64,000 nucleotides of DNA from Promethearchaeota archaeon (GCA_019058445.1 JAHPZA010000004.1:124001-188000), one strand, 5' to 3'; shown: positions 35,280 through 45,316, counted from the stretch's first letter. Notes: generated from the letters alone by a model not told the origin. Translations and numbers: made by a program.

Positions 35280-36397
35280 ATGAAGAAACCTATTGCTATT
35301 CTTGGTGGTGGAAATTCAATTTAACTATAAATTGAACCACATACGGCGGTCACCAAATGGCTTTAGATTTAACTTTAAGGGGATTTGACGTAAACTTTTG
35401 TGAGCATCCTGATTTTAAAGAGTCATTTAGAAACACACTTGAAACAAAAGTAATTGAAAATACAGGAATGATTGAAGATAAGGCTAAGATTCATAAGTTG
35501 ACATTAGACTTTAAAGAGGCATTGGAAGATGTTGATATTATTTACCTTGTTATTCCTGCTATTGCCCATGAAACGTTTTTTGATAATATTATCCCGCATC
35601 TTAGAGATGGGCAATTAGTCGTTATTTGGGCGGGTGATGCGGGAGCGCTCCGACTTGCCAAAAGATTAAGAGAAGAGGCACCGAATAAGAAGATAAGTAT
35701 CGCAGAAACTAATACTTTACCTTATGGAACTAGGCTTATTGGTCCTTCTAAAGTTGATCTGTTTGTTACAGCAAAAAAGATGTTATTTTCCACTTTTCCT
35801 GCGAATGAGACGGAAGAGAAACTAGAACTTGTTAAAGATACTTTTCCTGTTTTAGAACCTATTGATAATATTTTATCAGTATCATTTAGTAATCCTAATC
35901 CTACTGTCCATCCTCCCGGTACTCTATTAAACATCGGACGGATTCAGTGGTCGAAAGGTGATTTCTATCTATATCGGGAAGGAATAACAGAGGCTCCATC
36001 GCGAATTATCCGAAAAGTTTATGATGAAACTTTAGCGGTGGCTAAAGCACTTGGGTTCAGAATGCGAGAATTTGAAGATGAGCAGTTTAGAAATCCCTGT
36101 AGTGTTATGTGCGTAGATTTTTGGGCTCCATTTGATAAAGGAGGGATTGTGGCTAATATGAGAGGGCCCTCAAGTATATATAATAGGTATATTACCGAAG
36201 ATCTACCTTATGGGTTGGTACATAGATCCCAATTAGGAGATTTAGTAAACGTCCCTACACCTATTATTGATTCTATAATCAATTTAGGATCAGGTATCTG
36301 TGAAAGTAATTTCTGGGAAGGCCGAACTTTAGTAGACCTGGGTTTAGATGGGATGACTAAAGAGCGAATTATGGAATATCTCCAAAAAGGATCTTAA
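35280..36397 (+). pseudogene. Octopine/opine dehydrogenase-family gene broken by a 29-nt palindromic insertion
   Basis: The gene starts at ATG 35280 with KKPIAILGGGN, the Rossmann dinucleotide loop, then hits TAA at 35322. Removing bases 35315-35343 joins GGN to GGHQMALDLTLRGFDV and restores a 362-residue NAD(P)-dependent dehydrogenase of the octopine dehydrogenase family (GGGNGGHQ motif, then an all-helical C-terminal substrate domain with VHPPGTLLN). The inserted 29 bases hold a perfect 9-bp palindrome around ACTA. Translation from the ATG at 35357 would lack the nucleotide loop and be inactive. The family oxidises or forms N-(carboxyalkyl) amino acids. It lies ~100 bases from the TnpB element. 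Confidence 0.78.
35315..35343. repeat. 29-nt palindromic insertion (ttcaattta-acta-taaattgaa)
   Basis: A perfect 9-bp inverted repeat with a 4-base centre plus seven further bases interrupts a conserved GGGN/GGHQ codon run. GTGG before and CCAC after the palindrome can extend the stem past a small bulge. The length is not a multiple of three. Confidence 0.7.
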
Positions 36398-36421
36398 ATT
36401 ATAATTTGTGAGTTGATATAT

Positions 36422-38044
36422 ATGAGTTATGATATTATTATCAAGAATGGGAAAATCATCGATGGCGCGGGAAATCCATGTTATTCTGCAGATATTGGAA
36501 TTAAGGACGGAATTATTGAAAAAATTCGTCCGAAGTTAAAAGACGATGCAGATAAAGAAATTGATGCAAATGGCTTAATCGTATGTCCTGGTTTTATTGA
36601 TATGCATACGCATACAGACTTTTTGTTAGCAATTTATACCAAGATGGATTCTGCTATACGCCAAGGAATAACAACAAGCGTAGTTGGGATGTGTGGGGAA
36701 AGTATGGCTCCTATCCCTCAAGAAAAATTAGATGAATTTAAAAAACTTTTTAGTAGTCTTACTCCCATGGGAGGAGATTTAAAGATTACATGGAATACTT
36801 ATAGAGAATATCTTGAAGAACTGGATAAGCTCCGGATCCCGGGTAATATAGTTCCTGTCGTTGGTTTTGCTCCTATTCGAATAGCAGGAGGACCGGGGTA
36901 CGAAAATCGTCCTCCAATCCCTCAAGAGATTAAGAAAATGAGATCTTACGTTAAAGAAGCAATGGAAGCAGGGGCATTTGGATTAAGTACGGGTTTAATT
37001 TATGCTCCACAGGTCTTCGCAAAAACAGAAGAAATAATTGAACTCGCGAAGGTCGTTGGTGAATATAATGGTCTATACTTTTCACATATACGTGGTGAGG
37101 GTAAGAATTTAATCAGTTCAGTTAAAGAGGTTATTAAGATAGTTGAAAAATCTAGTTGTGCAGGAGGGCAAATTGCTCATCATAAGGTCGCGGGTAAAAA
37201 ATATTGGGGGGCGAGTAAAGAGACTATTCGGTTGATGGAAGAAGCAAATGCTCGAGGGATAAGTATCACATGTGATCAATATCCTTATAATCGGGGCCAA
37301 TCTGGTCTTATGACAAGTTTACCTCCATGGGCTCGTGAGGGAGGCAAGGAAAAAATACTTGAACGCTTAAATAATCCTGAAGATAGAGAACGTATCAAGA
37401 AAGATATACTTACACCTTCAGATGAATGGGAAAATTGGATTGAAACTAGCGGATTTGATCATATTTATATCACTTTTTTTAAAAATAAGGAATGGAAGGA
37501 GCTTGAGGGAAGGAGTATTTCAGAAATTACTAAAGTTAAGGGAAAGACTAACGATTTTGAAACTTATTTCGAGATTCTGATAAATGAAAATGCAGATGTA
37601 AATATTACTATAGAATCTATGGATGAAGAGGATATTCGTCGAATCATGACGAGCCGTTATCAGATGATTGGAACTGATGCAACTGCCAGTCCGCATCTAC
37701 CTGATTTTAAGATTTTCCACCCCCGTACGTTCGGTACTTATCCGAGGTTGTTAGGGAAGTATGTTCGAGAAGAAAAACTGTTAACCATGGAAGATGCAAT
37801 TCGGAAAATGACCTCTTTTCCAGCTCAAAAACTCGGTCTGAGGGATAGGGGATTAGTAAGAGAAGATAATTGGGCTGATATTGTAATATTCAATCCAGAT
37901 ACAATAAAAGATATAGCAACATTTGAAAACCCTCATCAATTCCCAGAAGGAATACTTCATGTTATAATCAATGGAGTTATCGTTGTAGAAAACGAAAAAC
38001 AACGGAAAAAATATCCAGGAAAAGTAATACGAAGGCCAAATTAA
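36422..38044 (+). CDS. N-acyl-D-amino-acid deacylase-family amidohydrolase
   Basis: 540 residues from the ATG at 36422, preferred over a TTG three codons upstream. MSYDIIIKNGKIIDGAGNP begins the small beta domain; GFIDMHTHTDF gives the HxH metal site, SHIRGEG and QIAHHKVAG supply further histidines, and GTDATASPH the catalytic Asp region. This is the D-aminoacylase/dihydroorotase-like family, which removes the acyl group from N-acyl-D-amino acids. It follows the opine-dehydrogenase-like gene by 24 bases, so both may act on N-substituted amino acids. Cytosolic. Confidence 0.85.
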   Translation: MSYDIIIKNGKIIDGAGNPCYSADIGIKDGIIEKIRPKLKDDADKEIDANGLIVCPGFIDMHTHTDFLLAIYTKMDSAIRQGITTSVVGMCGESMAPIPQEKLDEFKKLFSSLTPMGGDLKITWNTYREYLEELDKLRIPGNIVPVVGFAPIRIAGGPGYENRPPIPQEIKKMRSYVKEAMEAGAFGLSTGLIYAPQVFAKTEEIIELAKVVGEYNGLYFSHIRGEGKNLISSVKEVIKIVEKSSCAGGQIAHHKVAGKKYWGASKETIRLMEEANARGISITCDQYPYNRGQSGLMTSLPPWAREGGKEKILERLNNPEDRERIKKDILTPSDEWENWIETSGFDHIYITFFKNKEWKELEGRSISEITKVKGKTNDFETYFEILINENADVNITIESMDEEDIRRIMTSRYQMIGTDATASPHLPDFKIFHPRTFGTYPRLLGKYVREEKLLTMEDAIRKMTSFPAQKLGLRDRGLVREDNWADIVIFNPDTIKDIATFENPHQFPEGILHVIINGVIVVENEKQRKKYPGKVIRRPN

Positions 38045-38085
38045 CATTAGTTTTGATAAAATAGTGAAATGAAATATATTTTTTT

Positions 38086-38523
38086 TCATTTCAATTCTAT
38101 TAATTCTTTTATTTGAAACTTCAATAATTTCTTGAGTTTAGGCCAATGCTTAATCACCTTCCCCGAAATAATAATATCACCACTTTCTATGTACCCCCAT
38201 GGGTGCGTTGGATAAATTATTCCAAATAGTATCTTCATACTTAGTTCCGATGTACAATAAAAGGTAAATGTAGGATCTTCAATGACTCCCTCTCCATATT
38301 CAAACAATTCATCTTCAACACTAAACCAAAATTCTTTATCCCAATCTGAAACAATATGTTGGACTTTCAACCTCATTTTCTTTAATTTTTTTGATAAATC
38401 TTTATGTTTTTCATAGACTTCTTTAAGCATCTCATAAGCATTTAGTAAATCCTCAGAATTAATGATTTCTATATTGTTTTGGACCTTTTCTTTAAGTTTT
38501 CTTAATAATTCTTTATTTAACAT
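38086..38523 (-). CDS. SCP2-like sterol-carrier-domain protein (probable)
   Basis: 145 residues from the ATG at 38523 (a TTG lies one codon upstream). An N-terminal helical stretch (residues 1-55) precedes an SCP2-type half-barrel: FTFYCTSELSMKILFGIIYP then SGDIIISGKVIKHWPKL, the buried-strand plus 'G-x-(I/V)-x-(I/V)-x-G-D' pattern of lipid-binding SCP2 domains. Similar small proteins accompany CoA and methyl-transfer enzymes. A related gene is at 46592. It probably binds a hydrophobic ligand; none is identified. Confidence 0.5.
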   Translation of the reverse strand: MLNKELLRKLKEKVQNNIEIINSEDLLNAYEMLKEVYEKHKDLSKKLKKMRLKVQHIVSDWDKEFWFSVEDELFEYGEGVIEDPTFTFYCTSELSMKILFGIIYPTHPWGYIESGDIIISGKVIKHWPKLKKLLKFQIKELIELK

Positions 38524-38632
38524 CAAGCTTATCCTAGTTTTGATTTTTTTTTACGATACTAAGAGTAATTAAACCAATAGTGTTAATTGCATTCCACTTA
38601 AAAACATTTCATCTAAAAATTAAATCTTAAAA

Positions 38633-39598
38633 TTAAGAGGGATTTAATTTTCGCATTATCTCTTCAGCTTGTTTCACTACACGCTCAATAAGTTCTTTTA
38701 CTGTGGGAATATCTTCACATAGTCCAAGTCCTTGTCCAATGGTCATCATACCTGCATCTACATCTCCTTCTTCATACATCTTTCTGGTAAACATTCCCGA
38801 TGCTGCCTTAAAAAGTTCCGTATCAGGAGCACCTGACTCTTCTAATTCGAGGATATTTTGAGCAGCTGGATTGTGCCATACTCGAAGTGCATTATTAACA
38901 GATCTCAGAACGATTGTAGTATCATACGGGGTACAATTAAGAAGCGCTTTTTTTAAATTATCATGGATGGGACATTCTTTAGTGATAAGTAATCGAGATC
39001 CTATTAAAACTCCTTCTGCTCCTAATGCTAAAGCAGCAGCTAATCCTCTCCCATCAACAACACCACCTCCCGCAATAACGGGTATATCTATAGCATCTAC
39101 AGTTGCAGGTGTTAGTACAAAAGTGCCAATATCAAATTTTCCCACATGGCCACCATTCTCCCAGCCAACCACCTCCACAATATCAGCTCCAAGTGAAGCT
39201 GCTTTCTTTGCATAACGTACACCAGCACATTTGTGCATCCAGGTAATGTTGTGTTCTTTGAAAAGATGAAGGAATTTTTCGGGTGCTTCATGACCAGATG
39301 TTTCGATTATTTTTACCCCTTCATCAATCATTACTTTCAAATGTTTCATTTGGTTTGGAGGTTTCAGCATAGGAAATAAATTCATATTCACCGCAAATGG
39401 CTCTTTAACCAGGCTCTTAAGTTTTTGCAATGCTTCTCGCAATAGTTCAGCTTTCCTATATATAGCTGAAGCTAAAATACCAAGCCCGCCTGCGTTTGAG
39501 CATACAGCAGTGAATTCGGGACCTGTTAAAGCCATCATTGTGCCACATATGACAGGATTTTTAATTCCCAAAATTTCTGTGACTTTTGTTTTTATCAT
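38633..39598 (-). CDS. Nitronate monooxygenase / 2-nitropropane dioxygenase-family flavoenzyme
   Basis: 321 residues, FMN-binding TIM barrel. ICGTMMALTGPEFTAVCSNA at the N-terminus, GWENGGHVG (with the family His), IPVIAGGGVVDGRGLAAALA and GAEGVLIGSRLL are diagnostic. The family oxidises propionate-3-nitronate or other nitronates; many archaeal members are probably enoyl-ACP-reductase-like or unknown in function. No partner gene is adjacent; gaps of over 100 bases lie on both sides. Confidence 0.88.
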   Translation of the reverse strand: MIKTKVTEILGIKNPVICGTMMALTGPEFTAVCSNAGGLGILASAIYRKAELLREALQKLKSLVKEPFAVNMNLFPMLKPPNQMKHLKVMIDEGVKIIETSGHEAPEKFLHLFKEHNITWMHKCAGVRYAKKAASLGADIVEVVGWENGGHVGKFDIGTFVLTPATVDAIDIPVIAGGGVVDGRGLAAALALGAEGVLIGSRLLITKECPIHDNLKKALLNCTPYDTTIVLRSVNNALRVWHNPAAQNILELEESGAPDTELFKAASGMFTRKMYEEGDVDAGMMTIGQGLGLCEDIPTVKELIERVVKQAEEIMRKLNPS

Positions 39599-39821
39599 TT
39601 TTTTTATTCTCCAAAATATTGAATACGTATTGAGCTTAGTTTATTCATTATCTTTTTTTAAATTAATCTTTTCACAGAATCCTAATCTTTTTTGAAAGTG
39701 AAAATCTTGATATTAAAATAAATATTTGAAATACTTAGGTTAAAAATCAGTGTTTTGATGATTAGAAAATAAATAAAGGCTAATTTATGATTTTTTATTA
39801 GCTTTAAGGTGAACTAACTTA

Positions 39822-41252
39822 ATGATGAAAAAAGTATTAATCATTGGTTCTGGTATTGGTGGCTCCGGCTTCGGCGCTCTTTTGATCAATACAAGAAATT
39901 ACGAAATTGAATTATTCGAAAAAAATTCCTTAATTGGCGGGAGATTTTCAACATATGAAAAAGAGGGGTGGAAGTTAGATGTGGGTTGTCATCTAATTGC
40001 TAATTGCGAGAATGGGCCAATTGGATGGATCTTAAATGAGATTGGGAGAGCTAACGATGTAAAATGGTCTTATGCGCGGAACCCCACGCCTAAGTTTTTT
40101 TATATTGACAAATTTCTATTATTCCCTCGGGAATTGATTAGGTTAAATATTTCAAGTAAGGATTTAAAGAATTTACTGAGCTTAATGAAAGATTTAAATT
40201 CATTTTCAGAAACCGAGTTACAAAAATTAGAGGAGGAACAAGTTGATATGCGCACATTTCTCTCTAATTATACTAAAAATATGAAAGTTCTTTCTTTGTT
40301 TTCATTTTTTGCCGGATTATATTTTGTAATTCCTGATTTCTTGACTCCTGCGAGCGAATGGATTCGATGCCAACGTGACATTTTAAATTTTAAAACTTCG
40401 GGATATCCAATCGGAGGAACCATCAGTATTCCAAAAGCATTTTGTAAGTTTATAGAAGATAATGGAGGTAAAGTCCACACGAATACAGAAGTAAAGGAAA
40501 TTGTAATTGAGAATGGTAAAGCAATTGGAATTCGGACGGATCAAGGTATAATTAAAGGAGATTTAATAATATCCAATGTTGGAGTAAAAACTACAGTTCA
40601 AACTTTAATTGCAAAGGAATTAGTAGACACAGAATATTTCAAAAAAATTAATTCATATGAATACTCTCTCGCAACCATTCAAACGAAAATTGCGTTGGAT
40701 AGAAAAATAACTGATGAAAAAATGATAATGTTTGTAGGACAAGAAATTTCGCAGGATAATTGGGATAAAAAAGCATTTGAAGAAAAAAATTTTATGAAAC
40801 TTCTTCAGGATGTCGATTTCCATCCCATATTGTTTATTCCTATTGTTTCTAATTTAGATCCTTCTCTTGTTCCAGAAGGGAAACAATTAATTATTGCGGG
40901 TGGTGGATGCCCGACTCCAAGTCAAGGATTTAACAATGAGGATCATAAAAAAATGTGGGAAGGTGCTATTATTAGAAGCTTAGAAAAAATTTTTCCTAGT
41001 ATTCGCAATCATATTTTATGGACCGAAACAACAAGTCCAGAAGATATTAATAATTTCGTGAACAAGGATGGAACTGTTATTGGAATTGGGCAAACTACTG
41101 AACAAGTTGGCATCAATAGACCTTCTCATGAAATCCCAGGAATAAAAAACGCTTTTTGCTGTGGGGCAGATACAGGAAGGACGGGAATAGGAGGAGAATT
41201 AGCAGCTAATTCTGCTATAGAATTATATAAGAAAATTTTGAAAAATAATTAA
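39822..41252 (+). CDS. Phytoene desaturase/carotenoid isomerase-like FAD oxidoreductase
   Basis: 476 residues. The FAD-binding loop VLIIGSGIGGSGFGALLI (residues 4-22) with ELFEKNSLIGGRFST as second motif starts the protein, and CCGADTGRTGIGGELAANSA closes the FAD site. It belongs to the NAD(P)/FAD amine-oxidase-like group with carotenoid desaturases and retinol saturase. No other isoprenoid gene is near, so the role could be desaturation or reduction of polyprenyl lipid or an unrelated substrate. GGTGA lies upstream of the ATG pair at 39822/39825. Confidence 0.8.
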   Translation: MMKKVLIIGSGIGGSGFGALLINTRNYEIELFEKNSLIGGRFSTYEKEGWKLDVGCHLIANCENGPIGWILNEIGRANDVKWSYARNPTPKFFYIDKFLLFPRELIRLNISSKDLKNLLSLMKDLNSFSETELQKLEEEQVDMRTFLSNYTKNMKVLSLFSFFAGLYFVIPDFLTPASEWIRCQRDILNFKTSGYPIGGTISIPKAFCKFIEDNGGKVHTNTEVKEIVIENGKAIGIRTDQGIIKGDLIISNVGVKTTVQTLIAKELVDTEYFKKINSYEYSLATIQTKIALDRKITDEKMIMFVGQEISQDNWDKKAFEEKNFMKLLQDVDFHPILFIPIVSNLDPSLVPEGKQLIIAGGGCPTPSQGFNNEDHKKMWEGAIIRSLEKIFPSIRNHILWTETTSPEDINNFVNKDGTVIGIGQTTEQVGINRPSHEIPGIKNAFCCGADTGRTGIGGELAANSAIELYKKILKNN

Positions 41253-41303
41253 GTATTCTTCAGAACTTGAATTTTGATATAAAATGAAATATTTCTAATT
41301 ACC

Positions 41304-42434
41304 ATGAATATATTAACTTCCAAAGAATACTATGATAAAGTTTTAGGTTCTTGGTTAGGAAGAGTTGCCGGAGATTTCGTAGGAGCTCCCGTGGAATTTC
41401 AACCGTATTCCCTTATAAAAGAGAAGTATGGAGATATAACATATTATCCAGAGCCAATTGACTTAAATCAAGTGAATGATGATGAAATGTATGAAATTTG
41501 TGCTCTAGTAGCACTAGAAAAACACGGAATTAACCTTACTGCAAATGAAATTGCCCTAGAATGGATTAATCTCCTTTATAAGCTTAATTTCACTGCAGAA
41601 GAAGTAGCCTTAAAAAACCTTCGAAATGGAATATGGCCGCCTGAGTCAGGAACACATAATAATTTTTATTTTGATGCGATTGGAGCACAAATGAGAGCTG
41701 ATATTTGGGGGCAAATCGCCCCGGGATGTCCAGAAATAACTAAATATTTTGCTGAAATGGATGGTTGTATCTCACATGCGGGAATTGGAGTGGAGGGAGA
41801 AGTATTTGTAGCTATTTTGCTCTCCCAAGCTTTTTTTGAAAACGATATCATAACTAACATACAAAACGCTCTTAATTTTGTTCCGCCTGCTGAACAAAGT
41901 CTATATACCCAAATGGTAAACACTTCACTTGAGATATTTGAAAAATATCCAGATGATTTTAGAAAAGCTCGAGATGCGCTTATAGAATATTGGAATGATG
42001 TTCGAAAAAATAAATTACCTCAATCTGGAATTAAAGGTTCTCTCTCTGAATCAATTCTCAATAGAAAAAGAAAGATGTTTTTAAAAGGTCGTCATTCAGG
42101 AGTGCATGTGTTACCTAATATTGGTATAATAGTTCTTTCGCTCATATATGGAGTACAGGATAAGGAAGACCCATTGGGAAGATCTATTTGTATAGCTGCG
42201 ATGATGGGTCTTGATACAGATTGCAATTGTGGAAACATTGGAGCTATCCTTGGAGCGCAGTTAGGTGCTGAAAAAATACCCTCAAAATGGAAGGAACCTT
42301 TAGAAGATACTTTCTCAACTTATGTAAAAGGGTACGAAAAATGGAAAATTAGTGAACTGGCTCGAAGGATTTGCGATATTGGAAAGAAAATTGTAAACGA
42401 AAAATGTCAAGATATAATTGAAATTTTAGAATAA
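41304..42434 (+). CDS. ADP-ribosylglycohydrolase-family protein
   Basis: 376 residues, all-helical. GSWLGRVAGDFVGAPVEFQ opens the fold and MMGLDTDCNCGNIGAILGA provides the C-terminal Asp-Asp metal motif (DTDCN). The N-terminal TDDT motif is replaced by NDDE at about residue 60. This family removes ADP-ribose from proteins or hydrolyses related N-glycosidic bonds; plant and bacterial relatives act on other ribosides. The following FGGY kinase, 20 bases downstream, suggests a role in releasing and phosphorylating a sugar rather than protein repair. Confidence 0.82.
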   Translation: MNILTSKEYYDKVLGSWLGRVAGDFVGAPVEFQPYSLIKEKYGDITYYPEPIDLNQVNDDEMYEICALVALEKHGINLTANEIALEWINLLYKLNFTAEEVALKNLRNGIWPPESGTHNNFYFDAIGAQMRADIWGQIAPGCPEITKYFAEMDGCISHAGIGVEGEVFVAILLSQAFFENDIITNIQNALNFVPPAEQSLYTQMVNTSLEIFEKYPDDFRKARDALIEYWNDVRKNKLPQSGIKGSLSESILNRKRKMFLKGRHSGVHVLPNIGIIVLSLIYGVQDKEDPLGRSICIAAMMGLDTDCNCGNIGAILGAQLGAEKIPSKWKEPLEDTFSTYVKGYEKWKISELARRICDIGKKIVNEKCQDIIEILE

Positions 42435-42454
42435 AATCAAGGAGTCTTTAATTT

Positions 42455-43933
42455 ATGACAATTTTAGCTATTGATGTTGGAACTCAAAGTATTCGAGCAG
42501 CAATAGTTAGTAAAGACGGAAAAATTTTAGAAATTTCACAGAAACAACAAGAAGTAGATAGTCCATGTCCGGGGTGGGTCCAACAACGGCCACAGCTTTG
42601 GTGGGATCTAATTAAACAGGCGATTAGTGAACTTGTAAAAAAAACTAAAATTGATATTAATTCGATTCAAGGTATTAGCACGTGTGGCCAAATGCATGGA
42701 CCTGTAGGCATTGATGATCATGGCGAAATAACAACAGAATGGACTCAGATATGGATGGATAAGCGCTGTGAAAATATTTGTGATAAGATAAAAAAAGAAC
42801 ATGATGAGTCTGATCTTGCCAATATTACCGGAAATCCTATTACTACAGGATGGCCAGGAGTCAAAGTTCGATGGATAAAAGATAATCAACCAGAAGTTTA
42901 CGAAAAAACCAAGGTATTTTTGGTTCCTAAGGATTTTATTAATTTTAAACTAACAGGTGTGGAGGCTACTGATCCAAGCGAAGCATCAGGGACATACATT
43001 TATGATTTTAAATCCGATAGTTATAATAACCAAATGGCTAAAATTCTTGACATTGATCTCAGTAAATTCGCACCTATATCTGAATCTTATGAAACTATTG
43101 GATATATTAAGGAGGAGGTTTCTAATGAACTTAGAATACCTGCCAATATCCCTGTAGTGGCTGGAGGTGGAGATTTTATTGTTTCATTATTAGGATTAGG
43201 TTTAGTAGGGGAAGGAACAGCAGTTGATATGACAGGAACAAGTACGCTTTTTGTAGTTCATAAAGATGAACCTATAATTCACCCCTCAGTCCAAAATTTA
43301 CGACATGTGATAAAAGGTTGGTTATCCTTTACAATGTTAGATACTGGTGGATTGAGTATGAAATGGTGTAAAGATTTTCTCAGTTCTATTGGTAAGGAAG
43401 AGATAACCTATGAACAAATGATTAATATGGCAAATAAGATACCCATAGGAAGTGAAGGACTGATATTTTACCCTTATATGCTTGGTGAACGCCGGCAAGA
43501 AAATACTATGGCGAGAGGGTGTTTTTATGGTCTAACTTTAAATCATAATGCGGCGCATTTAGCTCGATCAGTAATGGAGGGAGTTGCCTTGGCAATTGGT
43601 AAGGATGTTCAGAATTTTAGAGATTTGGGAGTAAACCTTAAACAAGTATTCTGCATAGGTGGTGCTACGCGCAATAAATTATTATATCAAATTAAAGCGG
43701 ATGTAATGCAACTGCCGCAGATTTTAACTGAAGAGCCAGAAGCAAGTTTAAGAGGTTGCGGTCTATTAGCAGCTTTCGGATTAGGACTAATTAAAAATTT
43801 AGAAGAAACTGCTAAGCTTAAAGATTCAAATAATATTGTCATTAATCCCAATAAATCCTCATCAGAAAAATATAAAAAACTTCTAGAGGAGTTTAAGCGG
43901 ATGTATGAACATCTAATTGGGTATTGGAGTTAA
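42455..43933 (+). CDS. FGGY-family carbohydrate kinase (xylulokinase-like)
   Basis: 492 residues. AIDVGTQSIRAAIVSKDGKI is the N-terminal ATPase-fold phosphate loop, GISTCGQMHGPVGID matches the xylulokinase substrate segment, and VFCIGGATRNKLLYQI the adenosine motif. It phosphorylates a pentose, pentulose or similar polyol with ATP in the cytosol. AAGGAG lies ~12 bases upstream. It appears to be co-transcribed with the ADP-ribosylglycohydrolase-like gene (and maybe the desaturase before it), which points to ribose or riboside salvage. It overlaps the converging membrane gene by 4 bases. Confidence 0.87.
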   Translation: MTILAIDVGTQSIRAAIVSKDGKILEISQKQQEVDSPCPGWVQQRPQLWWDLIKQAISELVKKTKIDINSIQGISTCGQMHGPVGIDDHGEITTEWTQIWMDKRCENICDKIKKEHDESDLANITGNPITTGWPGVKVRWIKDNQPEVYEKTKVFLVPKDFINFKLTGVEATDPSEASGTYIYDFKSDSYNNQMAKILDIDLSKFAPISESYETIGYIKEEVSNELRIPANIPVVAGGGDFIVSLLGLGLVGEGTAVDMTGTSTLFVVHKDEPIIHPSVQNLRHVIKGWLSFTMLDTGGLSMKWCKDFLSSIGKEEITYEQMINMANKIPIGSEGLIFYPYMLGERRQENTMARGCFYGLTLNHNAAHLARSVMEGVALAIGKDVQNFRDLGVNLKQVFCIGGATRNKLLYQIKADVMQLPQILTEEPEASLRGCGLLAAFGLGLIKNLEETAKLKDSNNIVINPNKSSSEKYKKLLEEFKRMYEHLIGYWS

Positions 43934-44622
43934 GTGATAATATACGATTTTTCAAGTTTCCATGCACCATAGCAGATAATTGATCCGTAGACTATACCTG
44001 AATATGAGAACACCTTTTGCATAGTTACAATCAATTTCAGTTCATTTTTTGTATTGATAGGACCAACCATTATCATTAGACCTATAAAAATAATTGCAAC
44101 AAGCATATAGCACATTAAAACATAAGCATAATGGTTAGGGTACTCTTCATTATGAGTCACTGCTAATATGTAGAAGAAAATAGTGATGACTGTTGTTACA
44201 AAGGATGTCTCAGCAAATCTATCATGAGCTTCCGGATATATATTCCATGGAGTTAGCCCTGCACCAATAATGGAAATTCCAATAATAACTCCGAATAAAG
44301 AAGTCAAGGTGATTAATCTTTTCTGATTTTTGGTTTTAAAAAAATGTATTATTGTGATGTAAAATAAAATTGAAGAGATTCCTGATATGATCATAGAAAT
44401 TGTAAATAATATATATGAAACGGGATTAGGGTAGCCAGAGTAGGATCTTGTTAATCCTAAATCACTAATAAAATTAGAAAAGAAAGAATATCCTTGGACG
44501 TTTGGATCGAGACGCGTTCCCCCAGGATAAAAAAACATAGCAATATGTATAAGGATAAAATATTGAATGATACTTGCAATGTTAAAGATGAAAATCCGTT
44601 CCCGCCATTTTTCGAGATCCAT
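43930..44622 (-). CDS. DUF998-like membrane protein (1 of 2)
   Basis: 230 residues from ATG 44622, eight bases after AGGTGA; a GTG and another ATG sit on top of that site. About six helices; the first loop has MFFYPGGTRLDPNVQGYSFFSNFISDLGLTRSYSG, here noted by its core GYSFFSNFISDLG, which recalls DUF998 proteins. No catalytic residue is evident. A tandem paralogue lies 46 bases upstream. Function unknown. Confidence 0.65.
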   Translation of the reverse strand: MDLEKWRERIFIFNIASIIQYFILIHIAMFFYPGGTRLDPNVQGYSFFSNFISDLGLTRSYSGYPNPVSYILFTISMIISGISSILFYITIIHFFKTKNQKRLITLTSLFGVIIGISIIGAGLTPWNIYPEAHDRFAETSFVTTVITIFFYILAVTHNEEYPNHYAYVLMCYMLVAIIFIGLMIMVGPINTKNELKLIVTMQKVFSYSGIVYGSIICYGAWKLEKSYIIT

Positions 44623-44668
44623 ATAACTCATCACCTAGAGTTTGAGATCTTTAAAGCATTAGTTTATT

Positions 44669-45316
44669 TTAGGTTTCGGATTTCTCCAACATCCATGCAC
44701 CATATCCTTGAATAAAAAGACATATAAGAGAACTAAAAGTTGTAATTTTTTGAAGGGTAACTATAATTACTAAATCTCCTAGTGCAGTATCATACGTTGC
44801 TAATAGAGAAATAATAATACTTATCATCCAAATTCCAGTAAGAACTAAAAAGGTGAAAGCATATCGATTTGGATATTTCTTATTATGCAACATAGCAATC
44901 GAATAAAAAACTAAGCTTAAAACTACAACTATTGGTTGAATGCCGGCGAAGATACCATGAGCAACAGTATAGATATCCCATGGAGTAAATGCAATCCCAA
45001 TCAAGGTAATAGCGGAAAAAATTCCAAAAACAGTTCCCAATTTGCTTAATCGCTTTTCATCCTGATTTTCTTCAAAAAAATGAGTAACTGCTATCAAAAA
45101 AGGAATTAGTAAAATGCCAAACAAGGAATATACTATTGTAAAAAATATACTCGATATAGTATTTGGTTTTCCCGAATACCCTCTAGTTCTGCCTAAATCA
45201 CTCAGAAAATTTGTCCAAAAAGAATAACCTTGAGCATCAGGATTATTTAATGATCCTCCAGCATAAAAAAACATTGAAACACTGATAAAAATAGTATATT
45301 GGATTGGAATTATCAT
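44669..45316 (-). CDS. DUF998-like membrane protein (2 of 2)
   Basis: 215 residues, paralogous to the previous one (MFFYAGGSLNNPDAQGY, GYSFWTNFLSDLGRTRGYSG). The paralogue's N-terminal helix begins earlier: here the in-frame region upstream (WRNWSYIFV) is open for ~20 codons to a stop but has no ATG, GTG or TTG, so either the ATG at 45316 is a shortened start or an unusual codon is used. About six membrane segments. Function unknown. Confidence 0.62.
   Translation of the reverse strand: MIIPIQYTIFISVSMFFYAGGSLNNPDAQGYSFWTNFLSDLGRTRGYSGKPNTISSIFFTIVYSLFGILLIPFLIAVTHFFEENQDEKRLSKLGTVFGIFSAITLIGIAFTPWDIYTVAHGIFAGIQPIVVVLSLVFYSIAMLHNKKYPNRYAFTFLVLTGIWMISIIISLLATYDTALGDLVIIVTLQKITTFSSLICLFIQGYGAWMLEKSET

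Noticed and set aside
35315..35343. Programmed translational bypassing across the hairpin
   Set aside because: No matching take-off and landing codons restore the exact GGGNGGHQ sequence. GGA/GGC or GGT/GGT landing would lose residues of the loop. A disrupting insertion is simpler.
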